DNA from: an uncultured Oligella sp.
Lineage (GTDB): Bacteria > Pseudomonadota > Gammaproteobacteria > Burkholderiales > Burkholderiaceae_B
Direction of reading: 5' to 3'
Assembly (NCBI GenBank): GCA_947632105.1
Contig: CANROD010000011.1
Coordinates: 1 to 54,483, forward strand
DNA: 54,483 bases
Shown here: piece by piece, positions 36,029 to 45,810 of the stretch
Position numbering within the stretch: the stretch's first letter is position 1
How the letters are laid out: every line of letters begins with the position of its first letter
Made by a program: the position numbers and the translations under genes
The notes under the pieces: generated by a model
The model's database searches: none
Told to the model about the DNA's origin: nothing
What the model saw: only the letters and a program-made list of their open reading frames with translations

Positions 36029-36907
36029 TCAAAGTGCTGCTAGCACCTTTCCATAAGCCTGTTTTAGAACTGTGTATATTGGTCCAACCTGACCATTTGC
36101 AATAGGTTTAGCGTCAAGCTCTACGATCGGTAAAATCTCTTTTGTGGCTGACGATAAAAACAACTCATCAGCTTGCTCAACCTCTACCTGAGACACAGGA
36201 CGTAATTCAAAAGGAATGCCCTCAGCTTGGCATAACTCCTCAATCAATCCATAACGAATACCCTCTAAGACTAGATTGTCTTTAGGCGGGGCAATCACTG
36301 TGCCATCCTTAACTAGCCAAATATTAGCTGATGAAGCCTCCGACAAATAGCCGTCACGGAACTGAATAACATCATCAACTCCTCGTTCAACAGCGTATTG
36401 CTTAGCGAGAACATTGCCGAGTAAAGAGACTGACTTAATGTCACAATGGAACCAACGCATATCCGGCATACTAACGGTACGCAGACCCTTGTCAATTTCT
36501 TGCGCGCTTGGCGCAACTCGTGGCGCCGCCATCAAGAAAATAGTTGGTCTCACCGATGGATTAGGGAATTGATGGTCTCGCTTAGCAACACCTCGAGTGA
36601 CTTGTAAATAAACCAAGCTATTATTCCATGGTGCACGCTGAGCCATCATCGTCATTAGCTGCTGCCATTCCTCTATCGTATTGCTCGCGTGTAGAGAAAT
36701 CTTATCTAAGCTACGCATTAAACGCGCAACATGCTGTTCTAGGCGAAAGGGTTTACGGTTATAAACCGGTACCACCTCATAAATACCATCACCAAAAATA
36801 AAACCTCTATCTAAGACAGAAATCTTGGCTTGGCTTAACGGTAAAATATTGCCATTTAAATAGACATCAACGTCCTCTGTGATACCGGGAATCAACTCTT
36901 CAATCAT
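36029..36907 (-). CDS. dat: D-amino acid aminotransferase (class IV PLP)
   Basis: The enzyme interconverts D-alanine and D-glutamate with their keto acids. The 292 residues fit the D-aminotransferase/branched-chain family: VLDRGFIFGDGIYEVVPVY, catalytic lysine in CDIKSVSLLGNVLAKQ (about Lys158), EASSANIWLV for PLP nitrogen contact and the late LFLSSATKEILPIVELD. Neighbouring dacC supports a D-amino acid/peptidoglycan role. The start is ATG 36907; TTG 36910 is also in frame. Confidence 0.9.
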   Translation of the reverse strand: MIEELIPGITEDVDVYLNGNILPLSQAKISVLDRGFIFGDGIYEVVPVYNRKPFRLEQHVARLMRSLDKISLHASNTIEEWQQLMTMMAQRAPWNNSLVYLQVTRGVAKRDHQFPNPSVRPTIFLMAAPRVAPSAQEIDKGLRTVSMPDMRWFHCDIKSVSLLGNVLAKQYAVERGVDDVIQFRDGYLSEASSANIWLVKDGTVIAPPKDNLVLEGIRYGLIEELCQAEGIPFELRPVSQVEVEQADELFLSSATKEILPIVELDAKPIANGQVGPIYTVLKQAYGKVLAAL

Positions 36908-36933
36908 CAAAATAACTCTCTGTAACTAAACTC

Positions 36934-38199
36934 TTAGAAAGAGCTCATTAACTTATCCCATAAACGGCCAAATAAGCCAGCCTGCTCAACATCCTCAATC
37001 ACCACTAAAGGATCCTGCTTGATGATATGACCATCTAAGACAAACTGAACTAAACCTACCTGTTGACCACGCTGTAATGGTGCAACAAGGTTCTGATTAA
37101 TTTGTGTCATTGCCTGTACCTGCCCTTCTTGACCACGGGGCACAGCAATAGCAACCTTATTCTTAGACCCTAACTTGGCCTCTTTACTTTTCCCCTCCCA
37201 AACGCGCATGGTAACTATCTCTTCACCTGCTTCAGCCACATCTCTGACGACAAAATTGGCATAGCCCCAATCTAATAACGCCTGGTTAGCACGCTCACGG
37301 CCGGCAACACTTTCTGAACCAATAACCACCGATAATAAACGACGACCATTACGCTCTGCCGTGGTAATTAAGCTATAGCCGGCTGAGGATGTATGGCCCG
37401 TTTTTAAACCATCAACACCCAAATTACGACGTAGCAAACCATTACGATTTTGCTGCTTAATATTATTGTAACTAAACTCTAGTTGACTAAAATAGTCGTA
37501 GTACTGCGGATGATCTAAAATAATATGCTGCGCTAATACAGACATATCACGCGCTGAGGTATAGGTACGCTCTGAAGGCAAACCCGTTGGGTCACCGAAG
37601 CTAGTATTAGGCATACCAAAATCAGCAGCTCGTTTATTCATCTGATCCACAAATACATTTAGTGAGCCACCTACAGTTTGCGCTAATAAAATACTTGCAT
37701 CATTACCTGACTGCACAATCATGCCCTGAATCAACTCACTAATTTGCACTGGCGTATTGATTTCAATAAACATACGAGAGCCCTCAGCGGCACGCGCCTC
37801 TGGCGTCACAATCACCTCTTGCTCTAATGCAATACGACCTTTATCCAATGCATCAAAAACTAAACTCGCTGTCATCAACTTAGTCAAAGAAGCCGGTTCA
37901 ACTCGCATATCAGGGTCTTTTTCTGCCAAAATCTGTCCGGTATCAACATCAATAAGCAACCAACTGCGAGCCTCAATATCTGGCTGAACAAAATTAGAGA
38001 AACTAACTACTGTCGGCGTATCAGGCGTCGTAGGAATAATTGAAGAGACATTAATTGGCTCTACTTCAGTAGGAGCGACAGGCTGCAGAATAACTTGCCC
38101 AGTCGTCGTACTATCTGCTGTTTTTTTAGCTGATAAGAACTTGTAGGCCCCAAAACCCACCAAAATTAACACCAGTAAAATTACTATTTTTTTAAACAT
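36934..38199 (-). CDS. dacC: D-alanyl-D-alanine carboxypeptidase (PBP5/6 family)
   Basis: A low-molecular-weight penicillin-binding protein that trims the terminal D-Ala from peptidoglycan pentapeptides. The 421-residue product has an N-terminal hydrophobic segment (1-22), then a Thr/Pro-rich linker of about 50 residues. The catalytic triad of motifs follows: SLTK (Ser104), SGN in QSGNDASI and KTG in DGLKTGHTSSAGYS. The C-terminal domain ends in the amphipathic anchor LFGRLWDKLMSSF. The longer N-terminal linker is unusual compared with DacA. The symbol dacC versus dacA is arbitrary here. Confidence 0.93.
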   Translation of the reverse strand: MFKKIVILLVLILVGFGAYKFLSAKKTADSTTTGQVILQPVAPTEVEPINVSSIIPTTPDTPTVVSFSNFVQPDIEARSWLLIDVDTGQILAEKDPDMRVEPASLTKLMTASLVFDALDKGRIALEQEVIVTPEARAAEGSRMFIEINTPVQISELIQGMIVQSGNDASILLAQTVGGSLNVFVDQMNKRAADFGMPNTSFGDPTGLPSERTYTSARDMSVLAQHIILDHPQYYDYFSQLEFSYNNIKQQNRNGLLRRNLGVDGLKTGHTSSAGYSLITTAERNGRRLLSVVIGSESVAGRERANQALLDWGYANFVVRDVAEAGEEIVTMRVWEGKSKEAKLGSKNKVAIAVPRGQEGQVQAMTQINQNLVAPLQRGQQVGLVQFVLDGHIIKQDPLVVIEDVEQAGLFGRLWDKLMSSF

Positions 38200-38246
38200 C
38201 GTCGTTTCTCTAAATCGCTATAAATAAAATATGGGTTATTGTAAAA

Positions 38247-38918
38247 CTAAATTAGGCGGATACCTTTGAGATAGATCTCTAACTGTCTACGAAGTTCAAT
38301 TAAAGCGCCGTGAAAAAAATGCCCAATACCTGGTAGCACGGTGACTGCTTGTTTCTTAGTACCAAGCCAAGCAAAAGCATCCTGCAGAGGAATCACATCA
38401 TCCTGCTGTCCATGAATAACAAACGTATTTTCCGGTAATTCGACATCCCTATAACTAAAACGCCACACGCCCACCCCAGCTAACAATAAGGCTGCTGGCA
38501 TCTGTAATTGAGACGGCTCCGGCTGCGTAGCAATTAAATCAGCAACTTCTTGATGAAGCTGTGCAGCAACTGCAGAACCAAAAGAAAAACCGCTAATTAA
38601 CCAAGGCAACTCAGCAAACTGGGGATGCTCAGCTAAAAACTGCTGAACTACTTGAAGCATATCGTGGGTTTCGCCTCGAGCCTCATCAAACTGCCCCTCA
38701 GACTTACCTACCCCTCTAAAATTTGGACGTAAGACAACATAGCCATTACTCACTAACATTCGAGAGATCGTAGTCACTACTTTGTTATCACGAGTACCTT
38801 GAAATAAGGGGTGCGGGTGTAAAACAATCGCCCAGCCTCTAGGCTCATCAGTAGGATAATCAATTGCGACATCAACAACGCCGGCATCACCCTGATATAA
38901 CTTAGTTTTTTGGGACAT
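38247..38918 (-). CDS. Alpha/beta hydrolase, DLH-like small esterase family
   Basis: A 223-residue alpha/beta hydrolase of the family with LHPHPLFQGTRDNKVV and RPNFRGVGKSEGQFD. The nucleophile is the serine in SGFSFGSAVA, the acid is probably in HGQQDDVIPL, and the histidine lies in GIGHFFHG. Such proteins are common next to dac genes in betaproteobacteria and are annotated only as hydrolases; the substrate is unknown. Possibly transcribed ahead of dacC. Confidence 0.88.
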   Translation of the reverse strand: MSQKTKLYQGDAGVVDVAIDYPTDEPRGWAIVLHPHPLFQGTRDNKVVTTISRMLVSNGYVVLRPNFRGVGKSEGQFDEARGETHDMLQVVQQFLAEHPQFAELPWLISGFSFGSAVAAQLHQEVADLIATQPEPSQLQMPAALLLAGVGVWRFSYRDVELPENTFVIHGQQDDVIPLQDAFAWLGTKKQAVTVLPGIGHFFHGALIELRRQLEIYLKGIRLI

Positions 38919-38961
38919 ATTATCAATCTAATCCTTTTAAATCTTGAGTATTAACCTAGCC

Positions 38962-39123
38962 CTATGGTAGCGCATCAATATGTATATCCCGAGGCTTATA
39001 CTCCACTATGCGTGGAGAACCGGAACTCATTTGTAACTCACTTGGTTTAAAGCCAAACCAACCCATCCCCAAACCGTAGATCAAGATATTAACTAACAAC
39101 AGTAGAATAAATAGCTTACGCAT
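38962..39123 (-). CDS. 53-residue single-pass membrane protein, possible relic of a SPOR protein
   Basis: A short gene with ATG 39123 and TAG at 38962. It begins MRKLFILLLLVNILIYGLGM, a membrane segment, continues GWFGFKPSELQMSSG and ends YKPRDIHIDALP. In related betaproteobacteria the position after birA-coaX is taken by a longer protein with the same kind of N-terminal anchor and a SPOR domain. This looks like that protein cut down to its anchor and linker (inference). The ribosome site is weak (GGAG about 12 bases away). Confidence 0.55.
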   Translation of the reverse strand: MRKLFILLLLVNILIYGLGMGWFGFKPSELQMSSGSPRIVEYKPRDIHIDALP

Positions 39124-39203
39124 TGTGTCACTCTGCTCCGCAGGGATAGTTTAAGGTAGCTATTGAACTTATCGATACCCACCAGATAATGAATATTGAC
39201 TAA

Positions 39204-40052
39204 CTATTGTAAATAATGCTGCGCATAAACCAATAATCCGGCCAATACAGGATCTTCGAATGGGACAAGCTCCATTGTATCAAATCCATGTAGTCTAATT
39301 TGCTCTGCTAGCAAGCGAGATAATTCAGGTACAACATAGTCAGCTGCCCCTCCTGCATAAAACACCACGGGATTAGCGCCACAACACTCAACCACGCAAG
39401 ACCATTGACGTAACACAGCCGCTGCTTGAGCGGCAATCATACCACTCTCTAATGCCTCAGCAGTAGACTGGGGAAATTTCATCGGCAAACTTAATTTTTC
39501 CAACTTAATAGCCGGCAATTGAGCGGTACCTTGCACTAAACTATCTGCCATCAACTGTAAGCCAGGGAAAATCAAACCGCCCCAAAACTCTTGCTGATAA
39601 ACGGTATCAACCGTAGTAGCCGTCCCAAAACTCACCAATATCGCCGGACGGTCTTGGACAGTTTTATGTACGCTGAGACCCAACATAGCTAACCAACGAT
39701 CAGAGCCTAGTTGAGTAGCATCCATATAGGCATTTTTTAAATGGAGGGTCTGTGGCTGTGAACTAAGCCACTGTAGTTCATAATCTCCGGTACCGCAATG
39801 GATATAAACTTGCTCCGAAATTCTAGCCGCCATTAAGGTACCTGCTACATTCACACCAATGACAAGGGCAGGTTTTTGATTAAATTGTGCCAAGCGAGTG
39901 GATAGTTGATCAATTTCATCGTGAGTCAAAATAAATTTCTGAGCTCCGGATGCTTCCCCAGCCACAGAGCTAGAAAGTACTTCATAGTAAGCAAACTTAA
40001 CCCGCGTATTACCAGCATCAATGAGTAATACAGCTTTTGCAGCCTCGGACAT
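39204..40052 (-). CDS. coaX: Type III pantothenate kinase
   Basis: CoaX phosphorylates pantothenate, the first step of CoA synthesis; in Bordetella the protein was named Baf. The 282 residues have the ASKHA-fold motifs LLIDAGNTRVKFAYYE (phosphate loop), LGSDRWLAMLG and VSFGTATTVDTV, then FPGLQLMADSLVQGTAQLP. It overlaps no gene but lies 1 base after birA, a standard pair. CoaE at 27.6 kb completes the pathway's last step. Confidence 0.94.
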   Translation of the reverse strand: MSEAAKAVLLIDAGNTRVKFAYYEVLSSSVAGEASGAQKFILTHDEIDQLSTRLAQFNQKPALVIGVNVAGTLMAARISEQVYIHCGTGDYELQWLSSQPQTLHLKNAYMDATQLGSDRWLAMLGLSVHKTVQDRPAILVSFGTATTVDTVYQQEFWGGLIFPGLQLMADSLVQGTAQLPAIKLEKLSLPMKFPQSTAEALESGMIAAQAAAVLRQWSCVVECCGANPVVFYAGGAADYVVPELSRLLAEQIRLHGFDTMELVPFEDPVLAGLLVYAQHYLQ

Positions 40053-40053
40053 T

Positions 40054-40935
40054 CTAAACCTCTCCTACCGGCGCATTAGAACGAACTGACACATCACCAT
40101 AAATCACTTGCTTTATACCATCCTCGGTCATCACCTGCAAACACGCATTTTTATCAACCCCTTGGGCTACTCCGCTATACAGCAGCTCTGTACCATTTAA
40201 TACATCAACAGTTTGGCCCGCAAGCGCATCAACTTCTGCATGACGCGCCATAAATGGCTCAAAACCCTCTACTTGATATTGCAATATAGCTTGATACCAA
40301 GCATTAGCAATCAGTGCAACCATACTACTGACATTTTCCGCTGCTTTATTTTCACGTTCTTTTAATGTTAAAAGTACGGAAGTCCAGTCTGCAACTGGCC
40401 GTTGCAATGATTCACTTAAAGCCGTGGCCTGAGATAGGTTTAAACCCATACCCAGAACGATGACATGATGATGAGCTGAAAAACGATCCACTGTGGGCCT
40501 GACCGCCTCTACTAACAGTCCAGAAAGCTTAGCACCATCAAATAAAATATCATTAGGCCATTTCATACTCAAACGATGCTGATGCTGCGGCCCCACTAAT
40601 TGACGTAATTGCTCACAAACCACAATGCCACAAATCGGCGCTAACATCGGCAATTGAATCGCTGGCATATCGACATCAAAAGCACAAGAGAACATTAATG
40701 TCGTCTTCTCTAAATCCTTCCACTGACGACCGCCACGTCCCTTACCATGGGTTTGAGTATGCGCCCCCAACAAACTCGGTCGTTGTTGTACTGGATTAAC
40801 CTGACGCGCACCAGCAATGAGCTGAGTATTTGTAGAATCAATGCTATCAACCCATCGAACCTCAGCAAAACTGGGCAATTCTTGCTTAATATTAGCTGCT
40901 AACTGCTCAGCAGGCGGTAAAGTGATTAACGACAT
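40054..40935 (-). CDS. birA: Biotin-(acetyl-CoA-carboxylase) ligase, no DNA-binding domain
   Basis: BirA attaches biotin to the AccB carrier protein. The 293-residue product shows VDSIDSTNTQLIAGA, the biotinyl-AMP loop GKGRGGRQW, SMKWPNDILFDGAKLSGLLVE and a C-terminal domain. There is no N-terminal helix-turn-helix, so it should not act as the biotin repressor. First gene of birA-coaX. Confidence 0.93.
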   Translation of the reverse strand: MSLITLPPAEQLAANIKQELPSFAEVRWVDSIDSTNTQLIAGARQVNPVQQRPSLLGAHTQTHGKGRGGRQWKDLEKTTLMFSCAFDVDMPAIQLPMLAPICGIVVCEQLRQLVGPQHQHRLSMKWPNDILFDGAKLSGLLVEAVRPTVDRFSAHHHVIVLGMGLNLSQATALSESLQRPVADWTSVLLTLKERENKAAENVSSMVALIANAWYQAILQYQVEGFEPFMARHAEVDALAGQTVDVLNGTELLYSGVAQGVDKNACLQVMTEDGIKQVIYGDVSVRSNAPVGEV

Positions 40936-40974
40936 AAATGATTTTTCTTTAAAACGAATAAACTAACTAATAGT

Positions 40975-42270
40975 CTACTTCAAAAAAGGTTGTAAATAAT
41001 CTAAGGTCCGCTCTGTTGCTCCGCGGTGCTGTGACATCCACTGTTTTGATGAAAGACTCATAAGCTCACGCTCTTGGGGGTTATCGAGTAAATATATCGC
41101 TTGCTCAATCGCCTCAGCTACACTTCCAACCCGTAGTGTAGCGCCTACCGTGATTGAGTCCTCAACTGCCTGCTTAAAATTAGCCGTATGTTCGCCAACA
41201 ATAACAGGCACACCAAGCGCACTCGCCTCAATATTGTTTTGGCCACCGAAATCAGCAAAGCTACCACCAATGATTGCAACATCTGCTAAACCATAATAAA
41301 AAAACATCTCGCCGACACTATCCCCCAACAACACTTGGCATTGATTGAGTTCTTCAGCTGAGGGCTGTTCTGAGCGTGTCAAATACGACAGGCCAGAGCT
41401 ATCTAATAGCTCCCTAACCTCGTCAAAGCGTTGTGGATGTCGTGGTACCAAAACATACAATACTTGCTGAGCGGCACTAGTCGCGCCTTGACTAATTGCC
41501 TCGACAAACATCGCCTCCTCACCATCTCGTGTGCTGGCAATCACAACAACCGAACGTTGTAGCTGCTCTTTGAGCGTAAGAGCTTGTGCCAATAGTGGAT
41601 CAGACACCGTGACATCAAACTTTATATTACCGGCCAACTCAACCTGCTTAAGACCATAAGCCTCCAAACGCGCTTTATCTTCCGCAGTTTGAGCTAGCAC
41701 CAATCGCAAAGAATCAAAGGCTTTTTTGAGTACTCCCCCCATCCAACGGCTCTGCTTTAGGGCAGAGTCTGAAAAACGAGCGCTAACGACGATCATAGGA
41801 ATAGACTTGGCCTCGGCTTCAGCTAGTAAATTAGGCCAAATTTCCCTCTCAATAAGAATGCCACATCGCGGTTGCCAGTAATTTAGAAAACCATTGACGG
41901 CACTTGGCAAATCATAAGGAATCCAAGCCTGACGCAATTGGCCAGAGACAAGATATGGTTTGAAAAAACTAGCCCCCATCTCTCTGCCCGTCGCAGTCAT
42001 ATGGGTTAATAATACGGGTAAATTTTGCTCTAACAAAGCCTGAATCAATGGCTGAGCGGCACGTGTTTCTCCAAGACTAACTGCATGCACCCATACAGGT
42101 CGCTGAAAACTGGCGGAATCCTCTTTAAGCGAGCTTGTGGTGTAATTCCCAAAGCGCTCTGGCGAATGTATTTCCCACACACCACCTGCACGTTTAGCTT
42201 TACGCTCCAAGAGCTTCAAAACAATTGGCGAGGTAAGCCGTAGCAAATTAGTATAGATGAAGCGATTCAT
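40975..42270 (-). CDS. waaA: 3-deoxy-D-manno-octulosonic acid transferase
   Basis: WaaA (KdtA) adds Kdo to lipid IVA at the inner membrane. The 431-residue GT30 enzyme has an N-terminal membrane-associated segment and WVHAVSLGETRAAQPLIQALL. It also shows CGILIEREIWPNLLAEAEAKSIPMIVVSARFS and the late SFADFGGQNNIEASALGVPVIVGEH. I start at ATG 42270, which shares its A with the waaC stop TGA. The next enzyme of the inner core, WaaC, is encoded just upstream. Confidence 0.94.
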   Translation of the reverse strand: MNRFIYTNLLRLTSPIVLKLLERKAKRAGGVWEIHSPERFGNYTTSSLKEDSASFQRPVWVHAVSLGETRAAQPLIQALLEQNLPVLLTHMTATGREMGASFFKPYLVSGQLRQAWIPYDLPSAVNGFLNYWQPRCGILIEREIWPNLLAEAEAKSIPMIVVSARFSDSALKQSRWMGGVLKKAFDSLRLVLAQTAEDKARLEAYGLKQVELAGNIKFDVTVSDPLLAQALTLKEQLQRSVVVIASTRDGEEAMFVEAISQGATSAAQQVLYVLVPRHPQRFDEVRELLDSSGLSYLTRSEQPSAEELNQCQVLLGDSVGEMFFYYGLADVAIIGGSFADFGGQNNIEASALGVPVIVGEHTANFKQAVEDSITVGATLRVGSVAEAIEQAIYLLDNPQERELMSLSSKQWMSQHRGATERTLDYLQPFLK

Positions 42271-43271
42271 CAAGGCTCCGGTACTTGAATCACTTGTTCT
42301 TGATAGTCATCATCCCTAGACACACCTAAGGCCTGATTCAATTTTAAAATAACAGCATCACGACTTGGTGGCACCCCTCTATCACCTAAGCTTGCAGTCA
42401 TACCAGCGCCAGTTAACGGCGTACGTACCGGCGTCGAGGCACAATAAATACCAATCGTAGGACGCCCCAAAGCAGCTGATAGATGAGTTAAGCCACTATC
42501 TAAGCCAATCATCAAACGTGCAGCTGCTAACTGGTGAGCCACTTCTTTTAGAGGCAGTCCAACTAAAAACTCAACATTAGGATATTTTTTAACTAACTCT
42601 GCTGCTCGCTCAGCTTCTTTAGCATTGCCAGCCAATACACGTAATCCTAAACCATGCTCAGTTAATAAGTCTAAGGCAGCATGCCAATCCTCTTCAGGCC
42701 AAAGCTTATCGTCTCGACTCGCCGAAGGCATTACGACAGCGTAATTCTGAATTTCTACTCCATCAGTTAAAGCCTGCAGACCAAAATCTGGGGGGCCTTC
42801 ATAACGATAGTTCAAAGCTAATGCAGCCAACTCACGCTGACGGGTCACCGCCGGTTGCCAAAACTCAACACAATGACGCTTACTATAAAACAAAGAAGCA
42901 ACACGTTCACGTGCCGACTTCCAGTCAAGACCATGACGTTCACCGATGGTTTGACGCACTACCCATACAGACTTCATTAAGGCCTGCATATCTAACACAA
43001 TATCGTACTTAGTTTGACGGATTGTTTTTCGGAAGGCAGCACGCTCACGTCTAGCCTCACTACTCCACCATTTCTTACGCCAACGACGATGCGAAATTGG
43101 AATTACGCGATTAACTGCTGGATGCCATGAAGGTATCTCTGCAAATGCTTCCTCAACAACCCAATCGATCGTCGCCCCTGGGTAGTGCTTGGCAATATCA
43201 GAAATCGCTGGCAACACAAAAACCAAGTCACCTAAAGAGGATGAGCGCACAATTAATATTTTTTTTGTCAT
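42270..43271 (-). CDS. waaC: Lipopolysaccharide heptosyltransferase I
   Basis: WaaC adds the first heptose to the Kdo of the LPS inner core. The 333-residue GT9 enzyme begins KILIVRSSSLGDLVFVLPAISDIAKHYPGATIDWVVEEAF and has the donor-binding GLDSGLTHLSAALGRPTIGIYCASTP. Together with waaA and a GmhA/DiaA-type protein at 5.3 kb it suggests a heptose-containing inner core. It ends in a TGATG overlap with waaA. Confidence 0.93.
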   Translation of the reverse strand: MTKKILIVRSSSLGDLVFVLPAISDIAKHYPGATIDWVVEEAFAEIPSWHPAVNRVIPISHRRWRKKWWSSEARRERAAFRKTIRQTKYDIVLDMQALMKSVWVVRQTIGERHGLDWKSARERVASLFYSKRHCVEFWQPAVTRQRELAALALNYRYEGPPDFGLQALTDGVEIQNYAVVMPSASRDDKLWPEEDWHAALDLLTEHGLGLRVLAGNAKEAERAAELVKKYPNVEFLVGLPLKEVAHQLAAARLMIGLDSGLTHLSAALGRPTIGIYCASTPVRTPLTGAGMTASLGDRGVPPSRDAVILKLNQALGVSRDDDYQEQVIQVPEP

Positions 43272-43280
43272 ATACCCTCC

Positions 43281-44183
43281 CTACTCTAATAATTTAAGCT
43301 TAGCGCTTAATGGCAAATGATCTGAGATTTTACTCCAAGGCCTTCCTTTTAGCACCTCTGTTGCATCAATTTCAAAACCCCGTTGATACATACGGTCCAA
43401 GCGAAACCAAGGGAAAGAGGCTGGAAAAGTGCGTGGATTATAATAACGTCGCTCAATAAAAAAAGCTCCCATCAAACGCCTAAAACTAGCTGAACTCATA
43501 TAACTAGCCAAACGCTCCAAGCGATTTTTAAGCTCCGGATTTTGCCATATTAAATTCATCTCATTAAAGCCTTTTTGGAAGTTAAGCTTAACAGAAGGAA
43601 GCTCTGCATCAATACGCTTTTTCTCATCCTCAAAGACCTCTTGTAAATCTAAAATAGACATTAACTCACTACTTAAAAGCTCATTCCAATCATTAAAATC
43701 ACCCGCAATGATAATCGGCTCGTCGGCTTTAACCATACGATTAATACGCAAAGAAATAGCCTCCGTCTGCCGCTGACGGCTCTGCTTAAAAAGCCCTAAA
43801 TGCACAACAAAGCAATGGACAATTTTATTATTAACGCAGACTTGCGCGTGCAGCACACCACGCTGCTCCAAACGATGGTCTGAAATATCTTGATTCTCTT
43901 GATACACAATCGGATAACGACTTAATAAAGCATTACCATGGTCAGTTCTACGACGAATCGCATTACGCCCATAAACCACATGCATACCTAGCGCATCAGC
44001 TAAACGCTCGGGCTGATTATGCAGCACATCCTCTAAATCATTACGTCCCTGCACTTCTTGTAAAAAAATCAAATCAGCATTTTCATGTTGCAAAGCCTCC
44101 TTGAGACTAACAAAAGAAGTGCGCATCCCCAAAGGCGCCTTACCCTTGTGAATATTGTATGTTAGAACTTTTAATTGCGTCAT
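43281..44183 (-). CDS. Endonuclease/exonuclease/phosphatase family protein
   Basis: A 300-residue EEP-fold metal-dependent hydrolase (DNase I/phosphodiesterase superfamily). Landmarks are LTYNIHKGKAPLG at the start, DLIFLQEVQG with the metal-binding glutamate, the catalytic histidine near CFVVHLGL, IIIAGDFNDW with Asp and Asn, and KISDHLPLSAKL with the final Asp-His pair. In many betaproteobacteria this family lies next to a cardiolipin synthase gene, which is absent here. Substrate unknown. Confidence 0.88.
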   Translation of the reverse strand: MTQLKVLTYNIHKGKAPLGMRTSFVSLKEALQHENADLIFLQEVQGRNDLEDVLHNQPERLADALGMHVVYGRNAIRRRTDHGNALLSRYPIVYQENQDISDHRLEQRGVLHAQVCVNNKIVHCFVVHLGLFKQSRQRQTEAISLRINRMVKADEPIIIAGDFNDWNELLSSELMSILDLQEVFEDEKKRIDAELPSVKLNFQKGFNEMNLIWQNPELKNRLERLASYMSSASFRRLMGAFFIERRYYNPRTFPASFPWFRLDRMYQRGFEIDATEVLKGRPWSKISDHLPLSAKLKLLE

Positions 44184-44222
44184 AACAATGGAGTCTACAT
44201 CCGATCAAATAAGGGTTGTTAA

Positions 44223-44873
44223 TTACAAAGAACCAAAAAATACGATTTTGATAATCAGGTTAAAGAAAAAAACAACACCCGTTTCAATAATAGGTGTCGC
44301 AACACCCATTATCAACAAAAGCAATAAAATCCAAATACCGTAAGGTTCAATACGCGCTAGCATTCGTTCAACATTATATGGGACTATATTCATTAAAACA
44401 CGACCACCGTCTAGCGGAGGTATTGGCAATAAATTTAATACCATCAAGACCAGATTAATAACAATCCCTGCTCTACCGACCTCCACAAAGAAGCCATCAA
44501 CTTGCCCTAACATCATTAAGATTCGTAGCAAAATGGCCCAACCGAAAGCCATAACAAAATTCGCAGCAGGTCCCGCCAAGACCACTAAAACCATATGTTT
44601 CCGAGGATTGCGAAGCTCACCTTGATTGACCGGCACCGGTTTAGCCCAACCAAACAGCATTCCACCAATCAAAAGAGTTAAAGCTGGGAAAATAATCGTA
44701 CCAAAAGGGTCTATATGACGTGCTGGATTTAAACTAACTCGCCCTAAAACATAGGCGGTGTTATCACCAAACATCCTAGCGACATAACCATGTGCCGCCT
44801 CATGTAAGGTAATGGCAAATATCACGGGAATCGCATAAACCGTGATCATTCTAATTGTTGCTTCAATATCCAT
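44223..44873 (-). CDS. Site-2 protease family (M50) membrane metalloprotease
   Basis: A 216-residue multi-spanning membrane zinc protease. The HExxH motif is TLHEAAHGYVARMFGD at 24-28 and the third zinc ligand is in LLPIPPLDGGRVL. This short form has no PDZ domain, unlike RseP, and corresponds to the family often found beside translation genes; its substrates are unknown. It follows the zinc metalloprotease gene by 15 bases, which suggests the two are cotranscribed. Confidence 0.92.
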   Translation of the reverse strand: MDIEATIRMITVYAIPVIFAITLHEAAHGYVARMFGDNTAYVLGRVSLNPARHIDPFGTIIFPALTLLIGGMLFGWAKPVPVNQGELRNPRKHMVLVVLAGPAANFVMAFGWAILLRILMMLGQVDGFFVEVGRAGIVINLVLMVLNLLPIPPLDGGRVLMNIVPYNVERMLARIEPYGIWILLLLLIMGVATPIIETGVVFFFNLIIKIVFFGSL

Positions 44874-44888
44874 AAAACACTTATTTAA

Positions 44889-45767
44889 CTAACCTGAGAA
44901 GGTATTACACGCCTGTAGACTACCTTGTTGCAGACCTACCGTAAACCACTGAACACGCTGCGCTGAGGAACCATGAGTAAATGAATCCGGTACCGCATAG
45001 CCCTGAGCATTTTTCTGAATACGATCATCACCGACTGCGGCGGCAGCATTCATCGCATCCCTAATATCACTGTCGTTGATTGTATCACCCTGCTTTTCTA
45101 ATTCATGAGCCCAAATACCAGCAAAGCAATCTGCTTGTAGCTCGGTCAGCACAGAAATTTGATTGGCTTGACGCTGACTGGCGCGCTGCTGTGCCGCTTG
45201 AGTTTGCTCTAAAATGCCCAATACACGCTGAATATGATGACCAACCTCGTGTGCAATCACATAACCTTGGGCAAACTCTCCACGCACTCCCATACGCTTA
45301 CCAGTATCACGGAAAAACTCTAAATCCAAATAAATCGTTTGATCACTAGGACAATAAAAAGGCCCCATAGTACCCTGACCTAAACCACAGGCTGTACGAG
45401 TCGCTTGGTCATATAAGACAAGGCGCGGCTCTCTGTAACCACCGATCTGATTGATTCTAAACTGCTCATTCCAAACATCCTCAGTGGTACCCAATACCTG
45501 AGCAACAAACACACCCTCAGCATCGGTTAACTCTCCAGTTGTGCCATGTTGCGACACAATCCCCTGATCGTAGCTCGTAACACCCAGACTACCTAAAAGG
45601 TGCAAGGGGTTAACACCAAAAGCTAACCAAGCAACAAGTGCAATGACTATCGTACCAATACTAAGCTTACCACCACTAAATACTGGCATACCACCGCGTC
45701 TTGAGGATCCACTTTGACCCCGTCGATCCTCAACATGTCTGCTCCGCCTTCTACCACCAAGCTTCAT
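44889..45767 (-). CDS. ypfJ: YpfJ-type putative neutral zinc metallopeptidase
   Basis: A 292-residue membrane-anchored protein of the YpfJ/zinicin-like family. It has the basic start MKLGGRRRSRHVEDRRGQ, a single membrane segment (about 38-57) and a domain with VIAHEVGHHIQRVLGI (HExxHH at 173-178). ELQADCFAGIWAHELE supplies the likely third zinc ligand, and DRIQKNAQGYAVPDSFTHGSSAQRVQWF closes the domain. Biological role unproven. Confidence 0.92.
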   Translation of the reverse strand: MKLGGRRRSRHVEDRRGQSGSSRRGGMPVFSGGKLSIGTIVIALVAWLAFGVNPLHLLGSLGVTSYDQGIVSQHGTTGELTDAEGVFVAQVLGTTEDVWNEQFRINQIGGYREPRLVLYDQATRTACGLGQGTMGPFYCPSDQTIYLDLEFFRDTGKRMGVRGEFAQGYVIAHEVGHHIQRVLGILEQTQAAQQRASQRQANQISVLTELQADCFAGIWAHELEKQGDTINDSDIRDAMNAAAAVGDDRIQKNAQGYAVPDSFTHGSSAQRVQWFTVGLQQGSLQACNTFSG

Positions 45768-45810
45768 AAAGTTAATCCCTTACACAACCCTAAACAACTT
45801 TATACTATAA

